A stretch of 64,000 nt of DNA, taken from the NCBI GenBank assembly GCA_011754535.1, contig JAAQVN010000001.1:4154001-4218000 (forward strand). Direction: 5' to 3'. Made by a program: the position numbers and the translations under genes. The DNA comes from Enterobacter asburiae. Its GTDB lineage: Bacteria; Pseudomonadota; Gammaproteobacteria; Enterobacterales; Enterobacteriaceae. Below, piece by piece: positions 1-8,400 of this stretch (positions are counted from its first letter, which is position 1; each line of letters opens with the position of its first letter). A model generated the notes under the pieces. It did no database searches. It saw only the letters and a program-made list of their open reading frames with translations, and was not told the origin of the DNA.

Positions 1-1
1 G

Positions 2-565
2 TTCTCTACTTACGCGACATGGTGGATCCGTCAGGCAATTACCCGCTCTATCGCAGACCAGGCGCGCACCATCCGTATTCCGGTGCATATGATTGAGACC
101 ATCAACAAGCTCAACCGTATCTCCCGTCAGATGCTGCAGGAGATGGGCCGCGAGCCGACGCCGGAAGAGCTGGCCGAGCGCATGCTGATGCCAGAAGACA
201 AGATCCGTAAAGTGCTGAAAATTGCCAAAGAGCCAATCTCCATGGAAACGCCAATCGGTGACGATGAAGATTCGCATCTGGGTGATTTCATCGAGGATAC
301 CACCCTCGAGCTGCCGCTGGACTCTGCGACCACCGAGAGCCTGCGTGCCGCGACGCACGACGTTCTGGCTGGCCTGACCGCCCGTGAAGCAAAAGTTCTG
401 CGTATGCGTTTCGGCATCGATATGAATACCGACCACACGCTGGAAGAAGTGGGTAAACAGTTCGACGTTACCCGCGAACGTATCCGTCAGATCGAAGCGA
501 AGGCGCTGCGTAAGCTGCGTCATCCAAGCCGCTCTGAAGTGCTGCGTAGCTTCCTGGACGACTAA
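2..565 (+). CDS. rpoD: RNA polymerase sigma-70 factor RpoD, C-terminal part (5' end outside the window)
   Basis: The reading frame is open from base 2 to the stop at 563-565 and encodes about 187 residues. It begins in conserved region 2.4 (the [12 protein letters not shown] segment that reads the -10 element), passes through region 3, and ends with the region 4.2 helix-turn-helix ([20 protein letters not shown]) that binds the -35 element, followed by the usual FLDD end. This is the housekeeping sigma factor that directs core RNA polymerase to most promoters. The gene is cut by the window edge, not broken. A strong intrinsic terminator follows 16 bases after the stop. Identification is close to certain because these regions are almost invariant in enterobacteria. 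Confidence 0.98.
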   Translation, partial: FSTYATWWIRQAITRSIADQARTIRIPVHMIETINKLNRISRQMLQEMGREPTPEELAERMLMPEDKIRKVLKIAKEPISMETPIGDDEDSHLGDFIEDTTLELPLDSATTESLRAATHDVLAGLTAREAKVLRMRFGIDMNTDHTLEEVGKQFDVTRERIRQIEAKALRKLRHPSRSEVLRSFLDD

Positions 566-580
566 TCTGTCCTGACAGTG

Positions 581-609
581 AAAAAGCTCCCAATCGGGAG
601 CTTTTTTTT
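581..609 (+). terminator. Intrinsic terminator of rpoD
   Basis: A 7-bp stem AGCTCCC/GGGAGCT with a four-base loop is followed by eight T residues, just after the rpoD stop. Confidence 0.93.
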
Positions 610-670
610 GTTTATTCCCTCTCTCTTTGTACTGTGGGCTCCCCAGTAATTTATAAGCAGAAGCAATAAC

Positions 671-1063
671 CTTGTTTCAGAACGAGTGAAGACTTTCAGC
701 GAAGCTCTGATCCGGCTGTAAATCGCTGAGGCGTTTGCCTTCCGGCCGGGGCGAGGCGCATGGATGCGCCGAGAGGGCGGGCTTTACAGGGACGTTACCT
801 CCGCCCGTCCCCGATAAGCCGGAAGGAATAAGCCGAGGGCACCGCGAAGCGGCGATTTACCGCCGGGAGCCCGGGTCGCCAGGGTGGTGGCGACTGAGCC
901 ACCCTGGCACGTTCACAGGTCATGTCGTGACAGAGTAGCAAGGAAGATAAAGTGAACGGAATGACCACCACGGCCGTATATTCCCCTCACCCTAACCCTC
1001 TCCCCGTAGGGGCGAGGGGACTGTTCCGTGCTGCCATAACGTGGTGGGGATCCCTCAGTCATG
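671..1063 (+). repeat. Structured dispersed repeat, copy A (second copy at 63289-63650)
   Basis: About 390 bp is highly similar to 63289-63650, in the same orientation. Four complementary segments are visible. An outer stem joins 738-746 (CCTTCCGGC) with 818-826 (GCCGGAAGG). Inside it lie hairpins 755-770 (GGCGCA/TGCGCC) and 775-806 (GGGCGG/CCGCCC). A separate 10-bp stem joins 878-887 with 899-908. Next come a ribosome-binding-site-like AAGGAAG (940-946), a GTG at 952 and an in-frame ATG at 961, opening a 39-codon frame that soon enters a CCCTCACCC-type palindrome. Copy A carries 30 bases (around 835-864) that copy B lacks. It fills the rpoD-mug gap. No protein of normal size is encoded; longer open frames here are by-products of high GC. 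Confidence 0.85.
983..1020. repeat. CCCTCACCC/CTCTCCC-type intergenic palindrome
   Basis: The segment reads CCCCTCACCCTAACCC, then CTCTCCCC-GTA-GGGGCGAG. Related units occur in at least seven other intergenic gaps of the window. It is the downstream part of repeat copy A. A partial unit (GGGGTGAGGGCATCAGGCCG) lies at 1064-1084. Confidence 0.8.
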
Positions 1064-1091
1064 TGGGGTGAGGGCATCAGGCCGCAGAGGA

Positions 1092-1598
1092 TTACAGCCC
1101 CCGCACCATCAGCGCCTCATCCAGTTCCCGATACGCCTCCACCAGCTTATCCAGCGTCGCCCTGTTGAGCCCGCTCGGGTTCGGCAGCACCCACACCTGC
1201 GTAACGCCAATCATGATGCTCTGCTTGCCCCACTTCGTTCCACGCTGGCTAAACGCCTGCTCGTAGGCCTGCTTGCCGAGGATCGCCAGCGCGGCCGGCT
1301 GGTAGTCTTCAATCTTCTTCACCAGCTCTCGCCCGCCGCTGCGCAGCTCATGCAGGTTTACCTCGCTCGCCTGTACCGTCGGCCGCTCGACCAGCATGGT
1401 AATGCCGCAGCGTGTATCCAGCAGGTGCTGCTCCTCTTCGGGCTTGAGTAATCTGTCGGTAAACCCGGCCTGGTAGATCACCTTCCAGAAGCGATTTCCC
1501 GGATGGGCAAAGTGAAAACCGGTGTGCGCAGAGGACTTTCCTGGGTTGATACCGCAAAACACGACCCGCAGGCCAGGTGCAAGAATATCGTTGATCAT
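1092..1598 (-). CDS. mug: G/U(T) mismatch-specific uracil-DNA glycosylase Mug
   Basis: Mug removes uracil or 3,N4-ethenocytosine from mispairs with G in base-excision repair. The protein has the Mug/TDG signature near its N-terminus, with GINPG (general base and water-positioning residues) and the FAHPGNRFW segment, and the second motif NPSGL near the C-terminus. The length of about 168 residues equals that of E. coli Mug. The start at 1598 is chosen because an ATG there follows GGGAG at a good distance and gives the family N-terminus MxxDILAPGL; a GTG four codons upstream overlaps the Shine-Dalgarno sequence itself. The gene lies between rpoD and ileX as in E. coli, converging on rpoD. Confidence 0.95.
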   Translation of the reverse strand: MINDILAPGLRVVFCGINPGKSSAHTGFHFAHPGNRFWKVIYQAGFTDRLLKPEEEQHLLDTRCGITMLVERPTVQASEVNLHELRSGGRELVKKIEDYQPAALAILGKQAYEQAFSQRGTKWGKQSIMIGVTQVWVLPNPSGLNRATLDKLVEAYRELDEALMVRGL

Positions 1599-1722
1599 CT
1601 TTACTCCCACTGATACATCGTTATGGAAGTATAAAGGATTGATTATGCGTTGTTTATAAAAACAGCAAGCAGGAGTGAATGGCTGGATTGCTGCGGGGAG
1701 TTACTTTATAATTCACCGCCAC

Positions 1723-1798
1723 GGCCCCTTAGCTCAGTGGTTAGAGCAGGCGACTCATAATCGCTTGGTCGCTGGTTCAAGTCCAGCAGGGGCCACCA
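1723..1798 (+). tRNA. ileX: tRNA-Ile with CAU anticodon (ileX type)
   Basis: The 76-nt cloverleaf has acceptor stem GGCCCCT/AGGGGCC, D-arm AGCTCAGTGGTTAGAGC, anticodon loop CTCATAA (anticodon CAT) and T-loop GGTTCAAGTCC, with an encoded CCA end. The CAU anticodon could suggest methionine, but the body matches the isoleucine isoacceptor whose C34 is converted to lysidine by TilS to read AUA. In E. coli ileX also lies beside mug. The accessory block 1.9-10.8 kb starts just downstream. Confidence 0.95.
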
Positions 1799-1805
1799 GA
1801 CACCG

Positions 1806-1841
1806 CAAGGGCTGACGAGAAATCGTCGGCCCTTTTCTTTT
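1806..1841 (+). terminator. Terminator downstream of ileX
   Basis: A stem AAGGGC-TGACGA with partner TCGTC-GGCCCTT and loop GAAA is followed by TTCTTTTT, eight bases after the tRNA CCA end. Confidence 0.88.
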
Positions 1842-1904
1842 TCCTGGGATACTTTCAAGCGGTAACCATTGTGATTTATGGTTAATATATGACCACTCAT
1901 CAAA

Positions 1905-1932
1905 GCCAACGCCGCATTCACGCGGCGTTGGC
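1905..1932. terminator. Strong GC-rich hairpin between ileX and the outer-membrane protein gene
   Basis: A perfect 11-bp stem GCCAACGCCGC/GCGGCGTTGGC with loop ATTCAC lies 33 bases beyond the stop of the minus-strand barrel gene. Only a weak T tract (CCTGTTTT) follows on the plus strand and none on the minus strand, so it may stabilise the 3' end of the message as much as terminate. Confidence 0.5.
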
Positions 1933-1965
1933 CCTGTTTTAAAGACAGTAAAAACTTACAACAGG

Positions 1966-2649
1966 TTAAAAGACATAACGCATACCAAGGGTAAATTCAT
2001 TAGAGACAATATGCGCTTTCATCTGTTCGTCTTTTAAGCCACGCGCGTTAGTAAAGTTGTTATACCCACTTTCGATCTTACCCATATCGATATAACGGTA
2101 GCCCAGATCAACATACAGACGCTCAACCGGCATGTAGCTTACGCCCGCCCCTAACGCATAAGTCAGATTGCTTTGTGTTGTCGAGGCATATTCACGTCCG
2201 GCGTTACCCTGCCAGCCGCCCGCTTTGATTTTACTCACGCCAAGCCCAGCAGTACCGTAAACAGACACACCGTAGCCCAATTCATAATCGCGATAGACAT
2301 TCAGCATCAGACGTTCAGTTTCAGTCTGCAGGTGATTAAAGCTATTAGCGAATGTGCTGGAGCCGCTGGTGTACTCCGTCTTTTGTTTGAAGGTATATTC
2401 ACCCTCTGTACGCCAGCCGTTGCCAAACTGATAGCCCGCAGCAATCGCCGCGCCGCCAAAGTGCTCTTTCTCTTTACCGCCCACAAACTGCCCTACCCCA
2501 GGACGTGCGCTGGTATCCATCTCCTTTGCACGTTGTTCAACCTGGAGATATTTTGCGGAACCGTAATACCCTTCTTCCGTATTTGCCGCCAGAACGGTAG
2601 CCGGGATCATCGCGATCGGCAGGGCGACTACAATAGCTTTCATCTTCAT
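1966..2649 (-). CDS. Outer-membrane beta-barrel protein, Tia/Hek/Ail-OmpX-like
   Basis: The 227-residue product starts with a signal peptide (KMKAIVVALPIAMIPATVLA, cleavage likely before ANTEEG). The rest alternates amphipathic strands with polar loops, is rich in Gly, Tyr and Ala, and ends in GMRYVF with a terminal Phe, the signature recognised by the BAM assembly machine. Length and pattern fit an eight-stranded barrel like the Tia/Hek adhesins or the Opa/OmpX group; some of these act in adhesion, invasion or serum resistance, but that cannot be claimed here. GGAG five bases before the ATG at 2649 supports the start. It lies downstream of the orphan usher on the same strand. The barrel class is clear; the exact subfamily is inference. 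Confidence 0.75.
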   Translation of the reverse strand: MKMKAIVVALPIAMIPATVLAANTEEGYYGSAKYLQVEQRAKEMDTSARPGVGQFVGGKEKEHFGGAAIAAGYQFGNGWRTEGEYTFKQKTEYTSGSSTFANSFNHLQTETERLMLNVYRDYELGYGVSVYGTAGLGVSKIKAGGWQGNAGREYASTTQSNLTYALGAGVSYMPVERLYVDLGYRYIDMGKIESGYNNFTNARGLKDEQMKAHIVSNEFTLGMRYVF

Positions 2650-2829
2650 CTATACTCCGTTGAAAAAATATTCCGCACGGCGAACTGTCGTCCGTCGATG
2701 TCAGGAAAAACAGTCAGTGAGAGGGATAATAAGCAGCCCGGCACAAGCAAACTATTCGTGTGATTACGCATTTTACCAGGTAATTTTACGTAGGGATTGG
2801 TCTTGTTTTTTGATCTTTTCAACGACATT

Positions 2830-4944
2830 TCAATCGCTTACAGATTGTGGGAAACGCAGCAGCACAACCGCCCCCTCCGTCGGCACGGATTCCATTTCCG
2901 TCACCTCCAGCGTCGCGTTTTCCGGCATGCTGAGGCTATCGACCGTAATGCGGTTGATTCGCCATGGCGTCAGGTAACTGACCAACAGCTCACCCTTTGC
3001 ATTCGTCGTTGAACCAAACTGATTATAAAAGCCTACGCCCGGAGAGTCTGGCACCTCCACCAGCGCCACGGTGCTACCGAGCTGCTGCCCCAGCGTTACG
3101 CCTCCACTGTGGAACAACAGGCTGCCGCTGGCATCCGCATGATAATCGCGCCGGGTTCCTCCCCGCACCGTACTGAGGTTGACTTCCCCGGCATTGTATT
3201 GATAGCCCATGTTCGCCGACAGCGTGTCATTGCCATGCACGGTGTGCATGGCCTGCAGATCGTAACGCAGGCTGTAATCATTGAGCGCGGAACCGTAGAC
3301 ATTGATGCCGTGACTGTCTTCACCCCGGCTTGCCAGTTCGGTGACATAGCCGATATTACTTGTTGTTCCCCACAGGGAAACAGGCACGCTGACAGTGATC
3401 CCCACCGTGGTCTCATCTGGATTATTGCCATAGCGGTCATAGCCCCCGTACAGGCTCAGATCAATGTCGTGTACGGTAGTATTCAGACTCAGCGTGGCTC
3501 CCTGATTAGCGGAATCAGAGTCGCGCGATCTCAACCAGCGCCAGGACAGACTCAGGCTGGAGTCCTCACTGATGTTCTGATTAAGCTCCAGTTGTCCACG
3601 AAGTACGCGCTGGGTGATACCATCATCCCAGCCGTAGCCAGATTGCGCTGACTGCGCGATCTTCTCCTCGAATGACCGATAATGCTCTGCGCGCGGATAC
3701 CACTGCAACTGCGCATTGAGGCTGGTTTCAGTGGTAAAAAATGCTTTCGCGTAACGCAAACGCCATACCTTACCGCGAAGCGTCTCTTCATTTAGCGTGT
3801 ATCGTGCCGAGCTGATATCCCCCGAAAATGCGCCCCACCGACCTAAATTCCCGCCAAAACCTGCGACATAACTGAAGTAGTCATCTCCTTGCTGCAGCCC
3901 CGAAAACACCGTCACCTGCGGTGCGATCCCCCACGAAACCGTGCTTTGCCAGAAACGATCTTTATCCCTTTCAATACCGTGAAAAGGCTTATAACGTCCC
4001 GTGGCCAGCTCATAGCTGAACAACCCCTGATGCACCAGATTAGGCATGCTGGAATAGGGCAGCAGACGAGTACGCTCCGTACCATCACTCTCCTGAATGG
4101 TCATTTCCAGATTGCCATCCGGATTTGGTGGATAAAAATCCCGAATGGTAAACGGTCCAGGCGGAACGTGAATACGGTACACGCGCACCCCGTTCTGGTG
4201 AATTGTCACCTCCGCTTCCGTGCGGGCATAGCCGTTAATCCAGGGCGAATACGGTCGCCAGCTATCGGGGAACATCGCCTCATCGCTGGCAAGCGTCGCA
4301 CCGCGAAAAGCGAAACTGTCGAACAGGTTTGAAGAGGTATTACTGTCGCCAAAAGTCAGACGCGAACGCAGCGGCGTAATGCTGCGCCAGAGTGACATAG
4401 CATTGCTGTACGAGCCGTGCTGCCCGTCTCTTTCACGCCAGAAGGTGTTTTGATAACGCAGTCGCCATGGGCCGATGTTGAGACCATTATCCAGCGCCAG
4501 CATGGCATCGGTTCCGGAATGTTCCCAGCTGTACTGCGCCTGACGGTTATCCGCATCCAGACGATAGTTAACAAACAGCGCATTGATACCATCGTCCCAG
4601 CGACTGGTGCTGACACCGTTCTGCTGCGGGTTTATCGCCTCGTCGGGGAACAGCAGCGTGAGCAACTGTGCATCCGGGCGATACCAGTATTTGAGGTTAA
4701 ATGCCTCAGCAGACTGGGGCGTCAGGCAGCCTTTTGCATCCCATTCCAGACGTGCAATCACTGCATCCCGCACGCCCCACTCCTCCATCAGCGGCTGGCT
4801 AAGGCAAGGTCCGGAGGCTGAGACATCGAATGAGATCGACCCTTTATAGACGTTATTGAGGATAATCCACGTCTTTTTAATGGCCGCGTGGCTCTCTGCT
4901 GCCGGGAAAAGCAGCATAAATAACAAAATACGAAGTAATGTCAT
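2830..4944 (-). CDS. Orphan fimbrial usher-like outer-membrane protein, shortened at both ends
   Basis: After a signal peptide (TLLRILLFMLLFPAAESHA) the protein shows typical PapC/FimD usher segments: FRGATLASDEAMFPDSWRPY before the plug, the plug region with VPPGPFTIRDFYPP, a long barrel, and the start of the C-terminal region ending GAVVLLRF. At about 704 residues it is shorter than usual ushers (800-880). The N-terminal domain starts at a segment equivalent to VDIYLNN, so the first 35-40 residues that normally recruit chaperone-subunit complexes are absent. The second C-terminal domain is also absent and I do not see it in the 180 bases downstream. No chaperone or pilin gene is nearby. The ATG at 4944 fits the signal peptide better than a TTG four codons upstream, but no clear ribosome-binding site is visible. 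The frame is otherwise intact. Confidence 0.8.
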   Translation of the reverse strand: MTLLRILLFMLLFPAAESHAAIKKTWIILNNVYKGSISFDVSASGPCLSQPLMEEWGVRDAVIARLEWDAKGCLTPQSAEAFNLKYWYRPDAQLLTLLFPDEAINPQQNGVSTSRWDDGINALFVNYRLDADNRQAQYSWEHSGTDAMLALDNGLNIGPWRLRYQNTFWRERDGQHGSYSNAMSLWRSITPLRSRLTFGDSNTSSNLFDSFAFRGATLASDEAMFPDSWRPYSPWINGYARTEAEVTIHQNGVRVYRIHVPPGPFTIRDFYPPNPDGNLEMTIQESDGTERTRLLPYSSMPNLVHQGLFSYELATGRYKPFHGIERDKDRFWQSTVSWGIAPQVTVFSGLQQGDDYFSYVAGFGGNLGRWGAFSGDISSARYTLNEETLRGKVWRLRYAKAFFTTETSLNAQLQWYPRAEHYRSFEEKIAQSAQSGYGWDDGITQRVLRGQLELNQNISEDSSLSLSWRWLRSRDSDSANQGATLSLNTTVHDIDLSLYGGYDRYGNNPDETTVGITVSVPVSLWGTTSNIGYVTELASRGEDSHGINVYGSALNDYSLRYDLQAMHTVHGNDTLSANMGYQYNAGEVNLSTVRGGTRRDYHADASGSLLFHSGGVTLGQQLGSTVALVEVPDSPGVGFYNQFGSTTNAKGELLVSYLTPWRINRITVDSLSMPENATLEVTEMESVPTEGAVVLLRFPQSVSD

Positions 4945-4959
4945 AGCAGCAGGCAATGC

Positions 4960-4992
4960 AAAAAAGGTGAAGAGGCAAATGCCTCTTCACCT
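4960..4992 (-). terminator. Terminator of the DUF1090 gene
   Basis: A perfect stem AGGTGAAGAGGCA/TGCCTCTTCACCT is followed on the minus strand by a T run. It lies only 16 bases before the usher start, so the usher must rely on readthrough or a promoter inside this short gap. Confidence 0.88.
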
Positions 4993-5008
4993 GATTTACA
5001 TAAAAAGA

Positions 5009-5428
5009 TTATTTTTGCAGGGATGCACGAGCTGCACTCAGCTCCTGCTGGATACCGCTCAGCTCGTTCTGTTTTTCTGACAGTTTACGCTGGTACTTAG
5101 CAATCTTCTTGTTGTCACCTTTGGCTTTTGCTTCACGCAGATCGGCCTGAATCTCGGCGATATCGTCACGTTTCTCAGCCAGTTTTTTCTCCAGCTTCTT
5201 CACTTCTTTCTGCGCGTCAGCCTGAACGCTTGCCGGGGTGCAGTGTGCTTTGACTTCTGCCAGCGCTTTTTTCAGGCCGTTAACTTTATAGGTATTGCCG
5301 TACTGCTGGGCAATACGGATCTCTTTTTCCAGCGCGGCTGCTTTCGCGGTGCAGCTTTCAGCAGCCTGAGCTGAAGTGAACATACCAACAGATGCGATAA
5401 CAGCCAGTGCAGATGCTAATTTTTTCAT
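5009..5428 (-). CDS. DUF1090 family periplasmic protein, paralogue of YqjC
   Basis: The 139-residue product has a signal peptide (KKLASALAVIASVGMFTSAQA), two cysteines (in ESCTAKA and KAHCTP) and a long charged helix rich in Lys, Glu and Ala that predicts a coiled coil. The motifs LEKEIRIAQQYGN, VNGLKKALAEVKAHC and GDNKKIAKYQRKL parallel those of YqjC at 43270-43638, so the window holds two DUF1090 members. Function is unknown for the family. A very strong AAGGAGATAT ribosome-binding site precedes the ATG, and a strong terminator follows, suggesting an abundant monocistronic product. It separates the usher from the BvgS-like sensor gene. Confidence 0.85.
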   Translation of the reverse strand: MKKLASALAVIASVGMFTSAQAAESCTAKAAALEKEIRIAQQYGNTYKVNGLKKALAEVKAHCTPASVQADAQKEVKKLEKKLAEKRDDIAEIQADLREAKAKGDNKKIAKYQRKLSEKQNELSGIQQELSAARASLQK

Positions 5429-5490
5429 TGGGATATCTCCTTTATTTATGAATTTCCTCGAACAAAAGAGTATCCCAGTGGCAGGTAGGC

Positions 5491-8400
5491 TTACGCTGTA
5501 CGCCCGTCCTCATTCTGCTGTAGGACGGTCTTCCTCGGTTGTACTCCCGTATCTCGCCAGTGCTGTAACGCTGCACGCAGGTTGAGAATATGCTCCTCAA
5601 GCTGGCGAACACCATCACTGTCGACGACCCGCTCCTGCTCAAGGCAAAGCGCTTCCAGCGCCTGTTCCCCGAGCAACTGGATACCGCCCCGCAGCCGATG
5701 CAGAGATTCCGCCAATGGCGTATCGGGATCGTTTCTCCAGCGAGCAATATCGCACAGTGTCTCATCGATCACCGCGATCTGGAGTTCCAGAAACGACACC
5801 AGATGCTTATCATCGAGCAGCGCTGCGGGCAGCGTCAGTGTGGGATACAAAGCAGGAGATTTACCAGCCGGTCGCAGCGGTAACAGCAGCTCTTCCAGCG
5901 CCGCCAGCGTGACCGGCTTAAAGATACAATTACTCATGCCCGCCTCTCGCGCCGCATCCCGGGCAGACTCTCGTGCATCGGCGGTCATCCCAAGTACGAT
6001 GACATCCGGATAACGCTCATTAATGATGCGTGACAATTCATAACCACTCATCCCTGGCATGTTGCAGTCGCTGATAACGGCATCCGGTTGTAGGGTTGTC
6101 AGGTTGTCGAGCAGCGCGTGTGGGCTGTCATAAGGGCTAACCTGATGCCCAAGCCATTCAAGCTGCTGGGTGAGCAGCATCAGTCCAACCGGGTTGTCAT
6201 CCACCACCATAATGGTCAGCGCGGCGCGTTTGCCTGGTGGTGAAGAAGCATCAACCTCTCTCTGCGGCAACGGATCCATCATCGGCACTTTAAGCGTCAC
6301 CGTCACCGTAGTGCCTTCCCCTGGTGCGCTGTCTAAATCCAGGCTTCCTCCCATCATATCGGCGAGCTGCCGGCAAATATAAAGCCCCAGCCCGCTCCCC
6401 TGCGCCAAATTGCGGCTCGGTCCCTGACTAAAAGGCTGAAAAAGACGCTGCCGGGTCGTTTCATCAATCCCCTCGCCCGTATCCTCTATCGTTAGCGCCA
6501 ACAGCATAAACTTGCCGTCCTGCCATTGCGGCTGCGCACGTAACGTTACCTGACCGCTGTCGGTAAATTTGATGGCATTGCCCAGCAGGTTGATGACGAT
6601 CTGACGAAAGCGCACCACATCCATCAGGACATCGCCTTTCAGCTCCGTGTCCATCTCAAGTACAAACTTCAGCGATTTTTGCGCCGCCAGCTCCTCAAAC
6701 AGCAGTGCGCTGCTTTCTATCAGGGTTCGCAGCGAGGCTCGTTCCGGGCGTAACACCAGACGGCCAAACTCGATGCGCTCCACATCAAGGATGTTGCCGA
6801 TGAGCAGTAGCAATGACTGCGATGCATCCCAGGCAACCCGTATCGATTGTCGATTTTTCAGGGTATTGTCAGGACGCTTCATGACCAACTCCAGCATGCC
6901 GATGATGATGCTAACTGGCGTGCGAATTTCGTGACTCATGGTCGCCAGGAAGGTGCTTTTCCCGCGCCGCAAGCGCTCGGCACGGTGTTTGGCCTCACGC
7001 AGCTTCTGGATTAGGCGCAGGATGCGCGCCCGCCGGATGCGTCGCCTCTTATAAATCCACCATGCCACCAGTGCCAGCAGCGCCCCCCCTGTAACCAATA
7101 ACACCGCCAGCCACGCTTTTGACAGTGCCGACGTTGACACGGAGGCAAACATATTTCCCGCATTGCCGCCGCGCGTCAGGGCATGAAGATCTTCCGGCGG
7201 GATATTGATCAGCGCCTTATTGAGGATGGTAATCAGCGGCCAGGCCTGCCGCGATGTGCCAAAGGCAAAACGTAGCGGTTCGGTATCAATGCTGGCTAAA
7301 ATTTTCAGCGAGGCAAACTCGTTACGGGTGAGTTGAGTATTGGCAACGATCAGCGGCACAACCATCAGGTCGTTTTCATGACGCACCACGCTGGCTAAAC
7401 CGTGCCACCACGTATCAACTTTCGCCGTCTGACCACTGTTTTGTCGACCCAGCCAGCTATCCGGTGCTTCTCCACGCAGGCTCACCACTCTGGGCTGCCG
7501 CGTCTCTTTCCCTTGCTGCTTGCGCCCCACCATCACCCAGGAGTTATACAGCCAGGTTCGGGTCGTGAGCAGCTCCGCTTGCCAGATCCCTTCCTGAGTC
7601 ACGCCGGCAATCAGATCCGCCTCACCGCGGTTAACCGCCCTGAAGGCAGCATCCTGGCTGGAATAGCGGAGGATCTCAAAGGTGAATCCGGTGCGAAGAC
7701 GAAGTGCGGTCAGCAGATCGGCAAGAATGCCTCGCAGCTCGCCGCGCTCGTTGAAAAAGGCAACAGGGGCATTATCCTGCGCCACCGCAACGCGTATCCG
7801 GGAATGTTCTTTGATCCATTTATGTTCAAGCGAAGTGTAGCGCGGCGGCTCCTCGCTCAGCGAGAGCGGGATCCCCCCGCTCCAGCGGCGGTGGATCTCG
7901 ACGCTTGCATTCTCCGGCAGCGCCGTGAGCATCTTGTCCAGAATCGCGATCCAGACCGCCATTTTTGGCATAGCGGCGAAGGAAAATCCTGACGCATCGA
8001 ACGTGCTCGCCACCGACCGAATGCTGACATTGCTTAAGTTAGACTGACTGGCCAGATAGCGTGCGCTGATCGCATCGCTGAAGAACAGATCGATTTTGCG
8101 AAAGGCCAGCGCCTCCAGAGCGTGCCGCGAGGAGGAGAAGTTCACAATGCTGGCCCCAGGATAGCGTGCCAGCACATCGCGACTGTTGTAGACAGGCGAC
8201 ACGGCGATACGTTTGACCACATCATCTGGCGAGGCATCCGTATTGACCACCTCCACCGGGATGTTGTCACTGTATAGCACACTCAGCAGTAGCCCCTGCT
8301 TTTGCTGGCTCGCTCCCGCCTGGGGAATAAAATCAGCCTTTCCCGCCCGAAGTGCGGACAGCGCCTCATCGTAGCTGAGGTAACGAACGACCTCGATATC

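Noticed and set aside
735..938. 67-codon open frame in the rpoD-mug gap
   Set aside because: It lies in the structured repeat, runs through the stems, has no ribosome-binding site and is not kept in frame in copy B because of the 30-base difference and other changes.
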